Shown here: positions 35,876-45,411 of the stretch, piece after piece
How positions within the stretch are numbered: the first letter of the stretch is position 1
How the letters are laid out: each line of letters starts with the position of its first letter
Assembly (NCBI GenBank): GCA_963719055.1
Contig: CAVRAU010000027.1
Location: 186,001-250,000, forward strand
Length of the DNA: 64,000 nt
Direction: 5' to 3'
Source of the DNA: CAXMQZ01 sp963719055
Lineage (GTDB): Bacteria > Acidobacteriota > Thermoanaerobaculia > Multivoradales > JAHEKO01
Notes under the pieces: model-generated
The model's input: only the letters and a program-made list of their open reading frames with translations
Told to the model about the DNA's origin: nothing
Databases searched by the model: none
Position numbers and translations under genes: made by a program

Positions 35876-37167
35876 GACGACTGGCCTCGATCCTTCTGTG
35901 GTCGGTGATTGCGGCCGCCTTTATCGGGCCCGGCACCGTGACGACGGCCGCTGCCGCCGGATCGAGCTACGGTTTCTCACTTCTCTGGGCTCTGGTCTTT
36001 TCGACGATGGCCTGTCTCGTGCTGCAAGAGGCTAGCGGTCGCCTGACGGTCGTATCCGGACAGACACTCGGACAGGTCTTGCGAATCCGATACGCCAACG
36101 GTCTTCGAGGGCTCCTCTTGCTGGCCTTGGTTCTGGGTGCGATCCTCCTTGGCTGTGCCGCATACGAAGCCGGGAATATCCTGGGTGGAGTCGCCGGGGC
36201 GGTCATGGCGACGGGCTGGTCGGCTCCGGTCCTGACATTGATCTCCGCCGGTGTGGCAGCGGCTCTGCTCTGGTTTCAGGCACCGCGCAAGGTTGCCCGC
36301 CTGCTCAGTGTCATTGTCGCCATCATGGGGGTCGCCTTTCTGGTCACCGCTTGGCGAATCGGACCTGCTCTCCCGGATGTGATCCGCGGCAGCTTTGTTC
36401 CCAGCTTGCCCTCTGGTTCGGGTGTCTTGGTCCTCGCTCTAATCGGCACGACGGTGGTGCCATACAACATCTTTCTCGGGTCGGGCTTGGCAGGAGGCCA
36501 GAGACTGGAAGATTTGCGTTTGGGACTGGCATTGGCCGTGGGGCTCGGTGGTCTGATTTCGATGGGCGTCTTGATCGTGGGCACGGCGGTTGAGGGGTCG
36601 TTCAGCTTCCAGGCCTTGGCCTCGGTTCTCTCGTCGGAGCTCGGTGGGTGGGCGACCAGGCTCTTTGCTCTGGGTCTGCTGGGTGCCGGTCTGTCATCGG
36701 CGATCACGGCCCCTCTCGCGGCGGCCATCACGGCTCGGGATCTTCTCAGTCGCGGTGCCGGGGATGAGAGATGGGGGATGCGATCGTGGCGGTATCGCTC
36801 GATCTGGATCGGTGTTCTACTGGCTGGGGTGGGATTTGGCATCAGTCACGTGCAACCGATTCCGGTGATTATCTTGGCGCAGGCCCTGAATGGAGTTTTG
36901 CTGCCGGTCGTGGCGGTCCTTTTGCTTCTGGCGGTCAATGATCGAGAGCTCCTGGCCGATCAGGCCAATGGGCCACTTGCCAACTCCTTGATGGGACTGG
37001 TGGTGACCGTGAGCTTGCTATTGGGCATCTCGGCGGTCGCGCGCGCCGGGGCTCGAGCGCTTGGACTGCCGGCTCCGCAGCCGACCCAGATCGTCGCGGT
37101 GACGGCGATAGTGGCTCTCGTGGTCGGTGTCGTTCTATTGCGTGCCTTCTGGGGGAGGCGCGGGTGA
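35872..37167 (+). CDS. NRAMP-like transporter lacking the canonical metal-site motifs
   Basis: A 431-residue polytopic protein with about 11 hydrophobic helices and the APC/NRAMP layout. TM1 carries FIGPGTVTTAAAAGSSYGFSLLWAL where canonical NRAMPs have DPGN. TM6 carries GTTVVPYNIFLGSG where they have MPHN. Both the metal-coordinating Asp and the Met are therefore missing, so a divalent-metal function is doubtful. Its coupling to hydantoinase A/B, and the Bacillus YcsG precedent (an NRAMP-family protein in the 5-oxoprolinase operon), suggest transport of 5-oxoproline or a related ring compound. Substrate unproven. Confidence 0.8.
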   Translation: MRRLASILLWSVIAAAFIGPGTVTTAAAAGSSYGFSLLWALVFSTMACLVLQEASGRLTVVSGQTLGQVLRIRYANGLRGLLLLALVLGAILLGCAAYEAGNILGGVAGAVMATGWSAPVLTLISAGVAAALLWFQAPRKVARLLSVIVAIMGVAFLVTAWRIGPALPDVIRGSFVPSLPSGSGVLVLALIGTTVVPYNIFLGSGLAGGQRLEDLRLGLALAVGLGGLISMGVLIVGTAVEGSFSFQALASVLSSELGGWATRLFALGLLGAGLSSAITAPLAAAITARDLLSRGAGDERWGMRSWRYRSIWIGVLLAGVGFGISHVQPIPVIILAQALNGVLLPVVAVLLLLAVNDRELLADQANGPLANSLMGLVVTVSLLLGISAVARAGARALGLPAPQPTQIVAVTAIVALVVGVVLLRAFWGRRG

Positions 37168-37267
37168 TCGCGCCCGGTCCGGATGGGAGATGGATCCCCC
37201 GGCACCAGGTTTGCACTAGTAGAATCGCAGCTTCATCGTGGAGCGAATGAAGGGCAAGGGAAAGACT

Positions 37268-38735
37268 ATGTTGAAAACAGAGAAGCGATGCCTCAAAGGG
37301 TGTTGGGTGGCCATAGTCGTATTGTCTACAGGCATGCTGGGGGGGTGCGCGACAAATCCCGCCACCGGAAACAAACAGGTGATGCTGATCAGCGAGCAGC
37401 AAGAGATCGCCATGGGGCAGCAGGAAGATCAAAACGTCGTCAAGAGTATGGGCCTCTATGAGGATCAGGCGCTGCAGGCCTATGTGGACGAGCTGGGACA
37501 GCAACTGGCCAGCACTTCGGAGCGACCCCAGCTGCCTTGGAGCTTCAAAGTGGTGGACGATCCGGTCGTCAACGCCTTTGCCCTGCCTGGCGGCTATATC
37601 TACATCACCCGCGGGATCTTGGCTCACATGGGTTCCGAGGCCCAGCTGGTCTCGGTTTTGGGGCATGAGATCGGTCATGTGACTGCCCGACATTCGGCGA
37701 ATCAGATCAGCAAAGCACAGTTGGCGAATATCGGCTTGGGTGTGGGAGTGGCCTTGGCGCCGGAGCTGGGTGCCGCCGGCAGCCTGTTGCAGGCTGGAAC
37801 GGGATTGTTGTTCCTCAAGTTCTCGCGCGATGACGAGCGGCAGGCCGACGATCTGGGTCTGCGGTATGCCGCTCGTAACGACTACGACTTGCAGGAAGCC
37901 ACTGCGATGCACGAGACGCTCAAGAGTGTCAGCGCCGCCTCCGGGCGAGGCGGCGTGCCGGGCTGGGCCTCGACACATCCAGAGCCTGACAACAGAATCG
38001 ACAGGATCGAGGACAAGATCCAGGAGATGGGAGACATCGAGGCAGGCGTGCTGGTCGAACGCGATCGGTTTCTTCGCCAGCTCGATGGCATGGCCTACGG
38101 AGAGAACCCACGGGAAGGCTTCTTCGAGGGCACTCGGTTCCTGCACCCCGATCTGGCCTTCAGTTTTGATATTCCCGATGGCTGGCAAGGGGTCAATCAG
38201 AAACAGAGCGCCGGCGCCTTGAGTCCCGATCAGGATGCAGCCGTCGTGCTGACCCTGTCAGAGCACGCCGACCTGATGACTGCGGCACGGGAGTTTGTTC
38301 GTCGAAACCGGTGTCACAGCCGAGCAACCCCAGCGGGGGGAGTTCAACGGTCTACCAGCGGTCTGGATGAGATTTGAAGCGCTGAGTGGTCAGACTCCGG
38401 TCACCGGCCGGATCGCGTTTATTCGCCATGGTGGCGCGACCTATGAGTTCTTTGGCTACACGGCCAGCTCGCGCTGGGGCCAGTACCAGAACGTGATCGA
38501 TCGGTCCGTACAGAGCTTTACTCGGGTCAGCGATTCCCGCATTCTGAATATCCAGTCGGCTCGCATGCAGATCATCGAGGTGCCGCACACGATGACCTTG
38601 CAGCAATTCGATGAGGCTTATCCTTCTTCTGTGGATCTGAGCCAGGTGGCGATACTCAATCAGCTGCGTCCGGACTCACAGCTGCAAAGGGGAGATCTCG
38701 TCAAGCGCGTGGTGGGCGGGCCTACCAAGCGCTGA
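37268..38735 (+). CDS. M48-family lipoprotein metalloprotease, split by a +1 frame change
   Basis: A signal peptide with lipobox (MLGGCATNP) is followed by the zinc-protease domain: PGGYIYITRGILAHMGSEAQL, HEIGHVTARHS (HExxH) and RDDERQADDLGLRYA. At 38296-38308 (CGT CGA AAC) the frame shifts +1 and continues TGVTAEQPQRGEFNG, IAFIRHGGATYEFFGY and a C-terminal LysM-like part, VPHTMTLQQFDEAYPSS. Corrected length is about 488 residues. It resembles BepA/LoiP-type periplasmic proteases of outer-membrane quality control, and is an Lgt substrate. Confidence 0.87.
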
Positions 38736-38756
38736 CCTGGAGCAGGTACCGACCGG

Positions 38757-39845
38757 TCAATGAATCCGCCGACGGCGGTTGCGGATGTAGTCAGCCAGAA
38801 TGAACTCACCGAGATCGTAGGGCGAGGCGAAGTAGGCGCGGCCGCGGTTGACCTGGGTGAGCTTTTCGATGAAATCGGTGAGCTGAGGGTCGGTTGCCAA
38901 CATAAAGGTCGTGATGACGATCTTCTGACGACGACAAGAGTCCACCTCCTCCAGTGTCCGGTTGACAATTTTCATGTCGAGCCCGAAGGGATTCTTGTAG
39001 ACGTGACCTCCCTCGGTGATCGCGGACGGCTTGCCATCCGTGATCAAGAAGATCTGCTTGTTGGGCTGCTTGTGCCGTTGGAGCAGGGTGCGCGAGAGCT
39101 GTAACGCCTCGCGAGTATTGGTATGGAAAGGACCGGCCTGGATATAGGGCAGGTCGGAGAGCTCGATCCGCTCGGCACGGTCACCGAAGAGAACCACACC
39201 GAGATGGTCCTTGGGGTAGCGAGTCGTGATCAGCTCGGTGAGCGCCAGGGCGACCTTCTTGGCCGGTGTGATGCGGTCCTCACCGTAGAGAATCATGGAG
39301 TGACTGATGTCGATGGCCATGATGGTGGCGCAGGAGGTCAAGTGCTCGGTCTCGAAGACCTCCAGGTCCTGTTCCTCGATCTCGAGCTCGCCTTTGGTTC
39401 TCTTCAGTGCATTGTGAAAAGACCGCAGCGGATCGATGCGATGAATTTCGTCGCCAAATTTGTAGGCCCTGGTTTCGGGTAGCGCTTCGACACCCTCACC
39501 GGCGGCCCGGACCGGATGGTAGCCGGGACCTCCACGTCTGAGGCTGGTGAAGATCTCGTCGAAGGCACTGCGTCGGATGCGTCGTTCGCCAACAGATGTC
39601 AGGATGGTTTGGCCCTGGGCATCTCGAGCGAGGAGCCGCTGCTCCTCCAGCTGGGAAAAGAACTTCTCCAGATCGAGATGCTCGTCCAGATAGCCTTGTT
39701 CTTGGAGATAGCGCATCCACTCCATGGCCTCTTCCGGGTCCCCGGCACTGGCGAGCAGCAGCTGATTGAACAGCCGCATCAGATCCTGGTCGTCCAGGTG
39801 CCGCTGAAGAAGAAGGGGGTCGAGGTGGAAATAGCGGTGGCGCAG
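38757..39845 (-). CDS. VWA-domain protein of MoxR-VWA module
   Basis: About 362 residues. An N-terminal helical region (LQRHLDDQDLMRLFNQLLL) leads to a VWA domain with a good MIDAS, AIDISHSMILYGEDRITPAKK (DxSxS), then VVLFGDRAERIEL, NTREALQLSRTLL and IFLITDGKPSAITEGG. The first ATG (39779) is too far in, because coding similarity starts upstream. In frame there are only CTG 39845 and ATA 39851 after the MoxR stop, so the start is a rare codon or another indel hides it. Partner of the adjacent MoxR ATPase. Confidence 0.8.
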   Translation of the reverse strand: MRHRYFHLDPLLLQRHLDDQDLMRLFNQLLLASAGDPEEAMEWMRYLQEQGYLDEHLDLEKFFSQLEEQRLLARDAQGQTILTSVGERRIRRSAFDEIFTSLRRGGPGYHPVRAAGEGVEALPETRAYKFGDEIHRIDPLRSFHNALKRTKGELEIEEQDLEVFETEHLTSCATIMAIDISHSMILYGEDRITPAKKVALALTELITTRYPKDHLGVVLFGDRAERIELSDLPYIQAGPFHTNTREALQLSRTLLQRHKQPNKQIFLITDGKPSAITEGGHVYKNPFGLDMKIVNRTLEEVDSCRRQKIVITTFMLATDPQLTDFIEKLTQVNRGRAYFASPYDLGEFILADYIRNRRRRIH

Positions 39846-39847
39846 GT

Positions 39848-41338
39848 CTATTCCACCTCTCCATGTCCGTCTCGATGCCGAGGACGGAGCAACTGGAATT
39901 TGACCATCTCGCCATACGTGAGCCCAGAGTCCAGATCCTCGCGGGCGAGCTTGAGATGTTGATACAGGCCTTCCAGGATGGTCTCGGCTGCCAAGGCGCG
40001 CTCCTGACGGCTGGCCCCGTGACTGGATGCCAGATCCTGCAATCCGGGTACCTGGTGCAAGGCAGCTTCATAGTCGTCGAAGGTTTGCTCGTCGGACAGG
40101 TACACCTCGTTGCCTTCGGCAAACCAATGCACGATCTCCGCATACTCTCCGATATCGTCTTCTCCGCCGCTGCCGAGGGCTCTGGGAACGGCTGGGTAGC
40201 GCTCCACGAAGAGCTTCTTGACCGCCTCGCCGATGATCTGGAGAGCGACCACTTCGACACCCTTTTGCTCGCCCTCATACACCATCTCGACCTTGCCGGT
40301 CAGGGCTGGGAGAAGCATCCGAAGATCGCAGATACGTGGAAAAGGGGGCCGGTCCCCGGTTCTCAGGTGACGACGCTCGAGATTGGAGATCAAGAGCTCG
40401 AGAGCGGAGATGGAAAGGCGGGCGCTGACACCCGATGCCTGGTCCACCAGTTCGCTCTCTCTGGCTGCGAAAGCGATCTCCTCGATCAGGAGCTGGATCT
40501 CATCGGGGATCGCGATGTCCTCGCCCCCTCTTTCGATCCAGGCCTCTTGGCGAGTGATGTCTGCGGCTACGGCCACCGATTGTGGGTAGTGAGTGAGGAT
40601 CTGGGACGAGATCCGGTCCTTGAGTGGGGTGATGATGGTTCCCCGATTGGTGTAGTCCTCCGGGTTGGCCGAGAAGACCATCAAAATATCGAGTGGGATC
40701 CGGACCGGGAATCCACGAATCTGCAGATCTCGTTCCTCCAGGATATTCAGCAGACCGACTTGGATTCGAGGTGCCAGATCGGGGAGCTCGTTGATGGCGA
40801 AGATGCCCCGATTGGTTCTCGCGACGATGCCGAAGTGAATGACCTCCGGGTCGGCATAGGTGAGGCGCTTTGTGGCGGCCTTGATGGGATCGATGTCGCC
40901 GAGGAGATCGGCGATGGAGACATCCGGTGTGGCGAGCTTCTCGTTGTAGCGCGCTTCGCGGGATAACCACTCTATCGGGGCCTCGTCACCCAGTTCGGCG
41001 ACGACTCGCTGGCCCCAGGTGGAGATGGGGGCGAGGGGGTCATCATTGAGCTCGCTGCCTGCGAGCACCGGGATCTCCTCGTCGAGCAAATTCACCAGGG
41101 AACGCAGGATGCGCGTCTTGGCCTGACCGCGCAGACCCAGCAGGATGAAGTCGTGTTCCGCCAGCAGGGCATTGGTGAGGTCGGGGATGACGGTTCGTTC
41201 GTACCCCAACACACCCGGAAACAGGTCGGTCTTCTGGGCGAGATGGCCACGCAGGTTGTCCCGGATCTCTCTCTTGACGGAGCGTACTTGGTAGCCGCTT
41301 GCCCGTAGCTGTCCGAGTGTTGCAGGTTTGCCGCTCAT
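39848..41338 (-). CDS. MoxR/magnesium-chelatase-like AAA ATPase
   Basis: A 496-residue AAA+ ATPase. It has the nucleotide-binding loop FILLGLRGQAKTRILRSL near residue 65, AINELPDLAPRIQVGLLNILEERDL (Walker B/sensor region) near 180 and VFSANPEDYTNRGTIITPLKDR near 215. A long C-terminal part contains RICDLRMLLPALTGKVEMVYEGE. MoxR ATPases work with VWA proteins as chaperones that mature metalloenzymes or complexes; the client is not identifiable here. Its ATG overlaps the trxB stop (ATGA), tying it to the redox operon. Confidence 0.87.
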   Translation of the reverse strand: MSGKPATLGQLRASGYQVRSVKREIRDNLRGHLAQKTDLFPGVLGYERTVIPDLTNALLAEHDFILLGLRGQAKTRILRSLVNLLDEEIPVLAGSELNDDPLAPISTWGQRVVAELGDEAPIEWLSREARYNEKLATPDVSIADLLGDIDPIKAATKRLTYADPEVIHFGIVARTNRGIFAINELPDLAPRIQVGLLNILEERDLQIRGFPVRIPLDILMVFSANPEDYTNRGTIITPLKDRISSQILTHYPQSVAVAADITRQEAWIERGGEDIAIPDEIQLLIEEIAFAARESELVDQASGVSARLSISALELLISNLERRHLRTGDRPPFPRICDLRMLLPALTGKVEMVYEGEQKGVEVVALQIIGEAVKKLFVERYPAVPRALGSGGEDDIGEYAEIVHWFAEGNEVYLSDEQTFDDYEAALHQVPGLQDLASSHGASRQERALAAETILEGLYQHLKLAREDLDSGLTYGEMVKFQLLRPRHRDGHGEVE

Positions 41339-42288
41339 TCTCGGCGACCCTCCAGCCAGCGCTCGGCATCGATCGCCGCCTTGCAACCGCTCCCGGCCGC
41401 GGTGACCGCTTGTCGGTACCGCGCGTCGGTGACATCGCCGCAAGCAAAAACACCTTCGACACTGGTCTCGGTCGTGGGTTCGGCGACCTCGATATATCCT
41501 GTCTCGGTCAGCTGCAAACCGTCGCCGAAGATCCCGGTGTTGGGGGTGTGACCGATCGCCACGAAGACACCCTGAGTCGGGAAGTCCGTCTCCTCACCGG
41601 TTTGGGTGTCGCGCAGGCGAACTCCGTGCACCTTCTCTTCTCGACTGCCCTGGATCTCGACTACAACTTTGTTCCAGAGCCACTCGATCTTGACGTTCGC
41701 TCGAGCTCGGTCCTGCAGGATCTTCGAGGCGCGCAATTCGTCCCGGCGGTGGATCACGGTGACCCGGCGCGCAAATTTGGTCAGAAAGATGGCTTCTTCG
41801 AGAGCGCTGTCCCCACCCCCTACGACGACGATCTCCTGATCCTTGAAAAAGAACCCGTCGCAGGTCGCGCAAGCCGAGACGCCATAGCCCATGAGCTCGA
41901 GCTCGGATGGCAAACCGATCTGGCGAGCGCTGGCGCCCGTGGCGACGATGACGGCATCCGCTGTGTACTGCGTTCCATCGGTGGCCACGATGAAGGGTGT
42001 GCTGGCGAGATCGACACGTGTCACCGCCTCGAACTTGACCTGGGCGCCAAATCGCTTGGCCTGCTCTCGCATGCGATCCATCAGCTCTGGACCGAGAATG
42101 CCCTCGGGAAAGCCCGGGAAATTCTCGACATCCGTGGTGATGGTGAGTTGTCCACCCGGTTGAGTCCCTTCGAAGACCAAAGGTGCGAGATTGGCGCGGC
42201 CGGCATAGAGCGCGGCGGTAAGCCCGGCTGGCCCCGAGCCGAGAATGATGACGGGGAAGTGCTGTCGGGTCTCGTCAGGAGTCGTCAT
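41335..42288 (-). CDS. trxB: Thioredoxin reductase
   Basis: A 317-residue flavoenzyme: FAD motif VIILGSGPAGLTAALYAGRA, GTQPGGQLTITTDVENFPGFP, redox site ACATCDGFFFKDQ (CxxC), NADPH motif VVVGGGDSALEEA with the HRR segment VIHRRDELRA, and the C-terminal GVFACGDVTDARYRQAVTAAGSG. It reduces thioredoxin, which would serve ArsC and other thiol enzymes. It is the first gene of trxB-moxR-VWA and divergent from ferritin. A TATACT box lies on its strand at 42355-42350. Confidence 0.96.
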   Translation of the reverse strand: MTTPDETRQHFPVIILGSGPAGLTAALYAGRANLAPLVFEGTQPGGQLTITTDVENFPGFPEGILGPELMDRMREQAKRFGAQVKFEAVTRVDLASTPFIVATDGTQYTADAVIVATGASARQIGLPSELELMGYGVSACATCDGFFFKDQEIVVVGGGDSALEEAIFLTKFARRVTVIHRRDELRASKILQDRARANVKIEWLWNKVVVEIQGSREEKVHGVRLRDTQTGEETDFPTQGVFVAIGHTPNTGIFGDGLQLTETGYIEVAEPTTETSVEGVFACGDVTDARYRQAVTAAGSGCKAAIDAERWLEGRRE

Positions 42289-42422
42289 GACGTGTGGGAT
42301 CTCCTTGGCAGTGGTTATGCTCGGCGTCCGATCTGCCGGAGCAGGCGGGAGTATACCAACGGGTTTCGCCTGCGAGAGGTCTTTCCGCTATGCTCACGCC
42401 TTCAGTCCTGCACGCTGGAGCC

Positions 42423-42437
42423 ATGAGAGGATGCCTC
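42423..42437 (+). other. Small hairpin in the ferritin 5' leader
   Basis: GAGAGG and CCTCTC pair around a three-base loop, about 50 bases before the ferritin start and upstream of its AAGGAG site. It is a simple stem; no known iron-responsive motif is evident. Confidence 0.3.
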
Positions 42438-42488
42438 TCCAGTCGAGTTGCCAGGATCTCGAGAACAAGCAACCAAGGAGTCAAGATT

Positions 42489-43007
42489 ATGCTCGCCAGT
42501 GAAGAACTCGTTGCCGCAGTCAACCGCCAGGTTGGAAATGAATTTGGTGCCTCCATGCAGTACGTTTCCATTGCCTCGTATTTCGACATCCAAGCCCTGA
42601 CGGGATTGGCTCGATTCTTCTACCGCCAGGCGGACGAGGAGAGGGATCACGCCATGAAGTTCGTCCGTTTCATCGTCGATTCCGACGGTCAGTTGGCGAT
42701 ACCCGATATCCCGGCTCCAAAGGCCGAGTTCGACAGTGCCAGCGAAGCCGTGAGTCTGGCTCTGGCCTGGGAGCAGGAGGTCACCCAGCAGATTTACGGT
42801 CTGGTGGAGATTGCGAAGCAGGACAACAACTACATCGCCCAACGGTTTCTCGACTGGTTTGTCAACGAACAGTTCGAGGAAGTCAACACCATGAGCCAGT
42901 TGTTGCAGGTCGTGGAAAGGGCTGGAGAGACAGGGCTTCTCCAAGTGGAGGAGTTCCTGGCTCGCGAAGGCTCGAATTTTCAACCTGCCGAGGGTGAGGC
43001 GGACTAG
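42489..43007 (+). CDS. ftnA: Ferritin (non-heme, FtnA-like)
   Basis: A 172-residue four-helix-bundle protein with the ferroxidase ligands visible in LVAAVNRQVGNEFGASMQYVSIASYF (Glu, Tyr), FFYRQADEERDHAMKFVRFI (ExxH) and VEIAKQDNNYIAQRFLDWFVNEQFEE (Glu/Gln). It stores iron by oxidising Fe(II). It has a strong AAGGAG ribosome site. The gene sits between trxB and the lipid genes; no Fur box was recognised by eye. Confidence 0.9.
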   Translation: MLASEELVAAVNRQVGNEFGASMQYVSIASYFDIQALTGLARFFYRQADEERDHAMKFVRFIVDSDGQLAIPDIPAPKAEFDSASEAVSLALAWEQEVTQQIYGLVEIAKQDNNYIAQRFLDWFVNEQFEEVNTMSQLLQVVERAGETGLLQVEEFLAREGSNFQPAEGEAD

Positions 43008-43013
43008 ACTCGA

Positions 43014-43948
43014 TCAGGGCTGGGCGAGGGCGAGGGCGTTGTTGGCACTGAACGCCAGGTTGTCCATACAGCTCCACAACCAGTAGCCCCTGGGCGGCGA
43101 CGACGTGAGCTCACCAATGAGGATCTTGTCCGCGGTCGCTGCGGCCACCGGACCGAGCAGCTCTGGATTCTCGGGTCGCTCCACCAACGGGTTCTCGAGC
43201 AGAAGATCCTGCAACTCCGCCGCGCCCGGATCGTTGTCGACACCGAGGAATATCCCGGCTGAGCAACAATGAAAGACTCCTGCCTGGCTCAGATGGATGT
43301 GCGCCTCCCACGCCGTTCCCAGAATCGTCTGAAGATGAGAGCCCAGGGGTGCCGACGATCCTGCCCAAGGCAGTAGGTTGAAGGCCAACTGCGTGCCAAA
43401 AAGATCTTCGGGCCGCTGATCACTCATGCTGAGGATGGCTCGACTCTGTTCGAAAAGCTCATCCAGTCCTGCCTTGCCGTGGGCGGAGGCTGGCTGCAGA
43501 ACATGCGCGACGACCTCCAGGTCCCCCAGGTCGCGCAATGGCGCAAGCAGATGTGCCAGAAGCAGAACCCCAGGTGCTGGACTCACGATTTGAGTGGCTT
43601 CCGGCGAGTTGCTCGCTATTGATTCCGGCGACGACGGGTACCGCCTCGTCCAGCGGTGTCTCCGGATCGATGAAGATGGCCTTGCAATGACTGGGCACCG
43701 ATCTCGAGACCGCGAGATCGGTTTCCCGGTGCACAAAACAGAACGGTACCGAAAGCGTCCAGAGTATCGTCTTCCAGGGACTGTACGATGGCGGCTCGGC
43801 CTGCCACCTCGGTGACGGCACCGACCTCCTCGGAGTCGGTTGAGAAAAGCTCGATTTGATCCCAGGGACTCGCTCGAGAAGCGATAGCCTCGCGTACGGC
43901 TTCACCCATCAGGGTCTTGGGCTCGACGATGGCGAGGCGACTCACCAA
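43014..43948 (-). CDS. Aspartate-semialdehyde-dehydrogenase-like protein (USG-1 type, catalytic Cys absent), two +1 frame changes
   Basis: The N-terminus, SRLAIVEPKTLMGEAVREAI, is a modified Rossmann start. Changes of frame at 43715-43732 and 43599-43606 join VLFCAPG, AVSRSVPSHCKAIFIDPETPLDE and then ATQIVSPAPGVLLLAHLLAPL, SAHGKAGLDELFEQ. Corrected length is about 310 residues. Where true Asd has the NPxC catalytic cysteine this protein has SPAP, and the SGAG motif is altered to AHGKAG, so semialdehyde dehydrogenase activity is unlikely. It lies 18 bases after pssA. Start TTG 43948 or GTG 43945. Confidence 0.72.
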
Positions 43949-43966
43949 CGGACCTCTTCTTCTGTG

Positions 43967-44714
43967 TCAGGGCTCTCTGCTCCGGCTCGGTGACGCGAGA
44001 ACCCGGCTGACCAACCACCCCGCTGGCCCGGACAGAACGTAGGCGACAGCGGCAGAGAAGAGAACCGTGGGTGGGTTGTAGGCGACGAGAAGGAGAAAAA
44101 CTCCAATAAGTAGAGCGTTTCGGTAGCTCCATCTTCGTGTGAGGTCGTTTTGTTTAAAGCTCAGGTAACGAAAGGTGGAGACCATGAGCGCGCCGTTGAG
44201 TATCAAGGCACCCATCATGAGGGCAGTCGGGCCAGGGGGAGCCGGTGGCTGGCGGCAGGAAGTAGAAGATCGAGGCGGTCGCGGCGGCAGCTGGCGGCGA
44301 GGGTAGCCCGACAAAGAAACGGCTGTCGACACTTCGCGATTGGACGTTGAAACGGGCCAGTCGTGTGGCAGCACAGAGAAGATAGAACATGGGGATCAGC
44401 CAGCCCAGGCGGCCAAAGTGATGCAGACCCCAAATATGAGCCAGAAAAGCGGGTGCGACGCCAAAGGTGACAACATCCGCCAACGAGTCGAATTCCTTGC
44501 CGAACTCGCTCTCGGTCTTCGTCATCCGGGCAATGCGACCGTCGAACGTGTCGAGAAAACCAGCCACGACAATGAGAATGGCTGCGGTCTGAAAGTCTCC
44601 CCGCAGGCCCCGAACGCAGGCGTAGAAGCCCAGGATGATGTTGCCGAAGGTGAACAGGCTCGGCAGGAGGTACACGCCTTTGCGCATGCGGCTGTCGCGA
44701 TCGTGGGACTTCAT
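43967..44714 (-). CDS. pssA: CDP-diacylglycerol-serine O-phosphatidyltransferase, split by a +1 frame change
   Basis: An integral membrane CDP-alcohol phosphotransferase that makes phosphatidylserine. YLLPSLFTFGNIILGFYA is followed by the signature DTFDGRIARMTKTESEFGKEFDSLADVVTFG (DGxxAR...GxxxDxxxD). At 44230-44245, inside a run of five C on this strand, the frame moves +1 and the C-terminal helices continue (PTALMMGALILNGALMVST). Corrected length is about 248 residues. The ATG overlaps the psd stop, so product and next enzyme are co-translated. Confidence 0.9.
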
Positions 44715-45352
44715 GGGGTCTCCGTTTCTTGCCGAGCGATGACGGTGGCTCCTTCGATGACTTTTTGCCCGACCTCCACTTCTAGATGGTAGCTCACCGG
44801 AACCAGTAGATCGACGCGGGACCCAAACTTGATGACACCCATGAGCTGCCCCTTGGTGACCTCCTGGTCGGTCTCGAGGTATGTGACCACCCGGCGGGCC
44901 AGGAGGCCAGCGATCTGGTGGACTCCGACTCGATCCCCGTTCGGGCGCTGCAGGACTGTCAGATGTTGTTCGTTGACGTCGCCAGCGCGCGGGTCGAACG
45001 CTGCCAGCTTGCGACCGGGCGTGTACCGGCTCGCAGCCACGCTACCAGTGACAGGTACTCGCTGCACGTGGATATTGAAGACTGACAAGAAGATCACGAT
45101 CTTGTGAAAGGTTCCAGGTCCGACCGCCGGGTCGTCCAGCTTCTCGAGCTTGAGTATCTTGCCGTTGGCTGGAGAAAGAACGCCATCGGTGTGCGAGGCA
45201 TCGGGGCGTGGCGGAATTCGGAAGAACAGGAGCACGACAAGGGCAACGATACCTGCCGCGATCGCCCAACGGGGGTAACCCACCACAAACAGAAAGCCCG
45301 CCAGACCGAGAACCGGCAAGACGAATGGCCAACATTCCTTGGCGAATACCAT
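44711..45352 (-). CDS. psd: Phosphatidylserine decarboxylase proenzyme (short form)
   Basis: A 213-residue protein with two N-terminal hydrophobic segments, then DGVLSPANGKILKLEKLDD, IFLSVFNIHVQRVPVTGSV and the self-cleavage site VIKFGSRVDLLVP, whose Ser becomes the pyruvoyl group. It converts phosphatidylserine to phosphatidylethanolamine. The length matches short archaeal-type Psd proteins. It heads psd-pssA-(Asd-like). Confidence 0.93.
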   Translation of the reverse strand: MVFAKECWPFVLPVLGLAGFLFVVGYPRWAIAAGIVALVVLLFFRIPPRPDASHTDGVLSPANGKILKLEKLDDPAVGPGTFHKIVIFLSVFNIHVQRVPVTGSVAASRYTPGRKLAAFDPRAGDVNEQHLTVLQRPNGDRVGVHQIAGLLARRVVTYLETDQEVTKGQLMGVIKFGSRVDLLVPVSYHLEVEVGQKVIEGATVIARQETETP

Positions 45353-45411
45353 GGTTCCTGGGTGGGGCGGGCATCGGCCGACTTACCGGCCGGTATCGAG
45401 CCGAATCCTCT

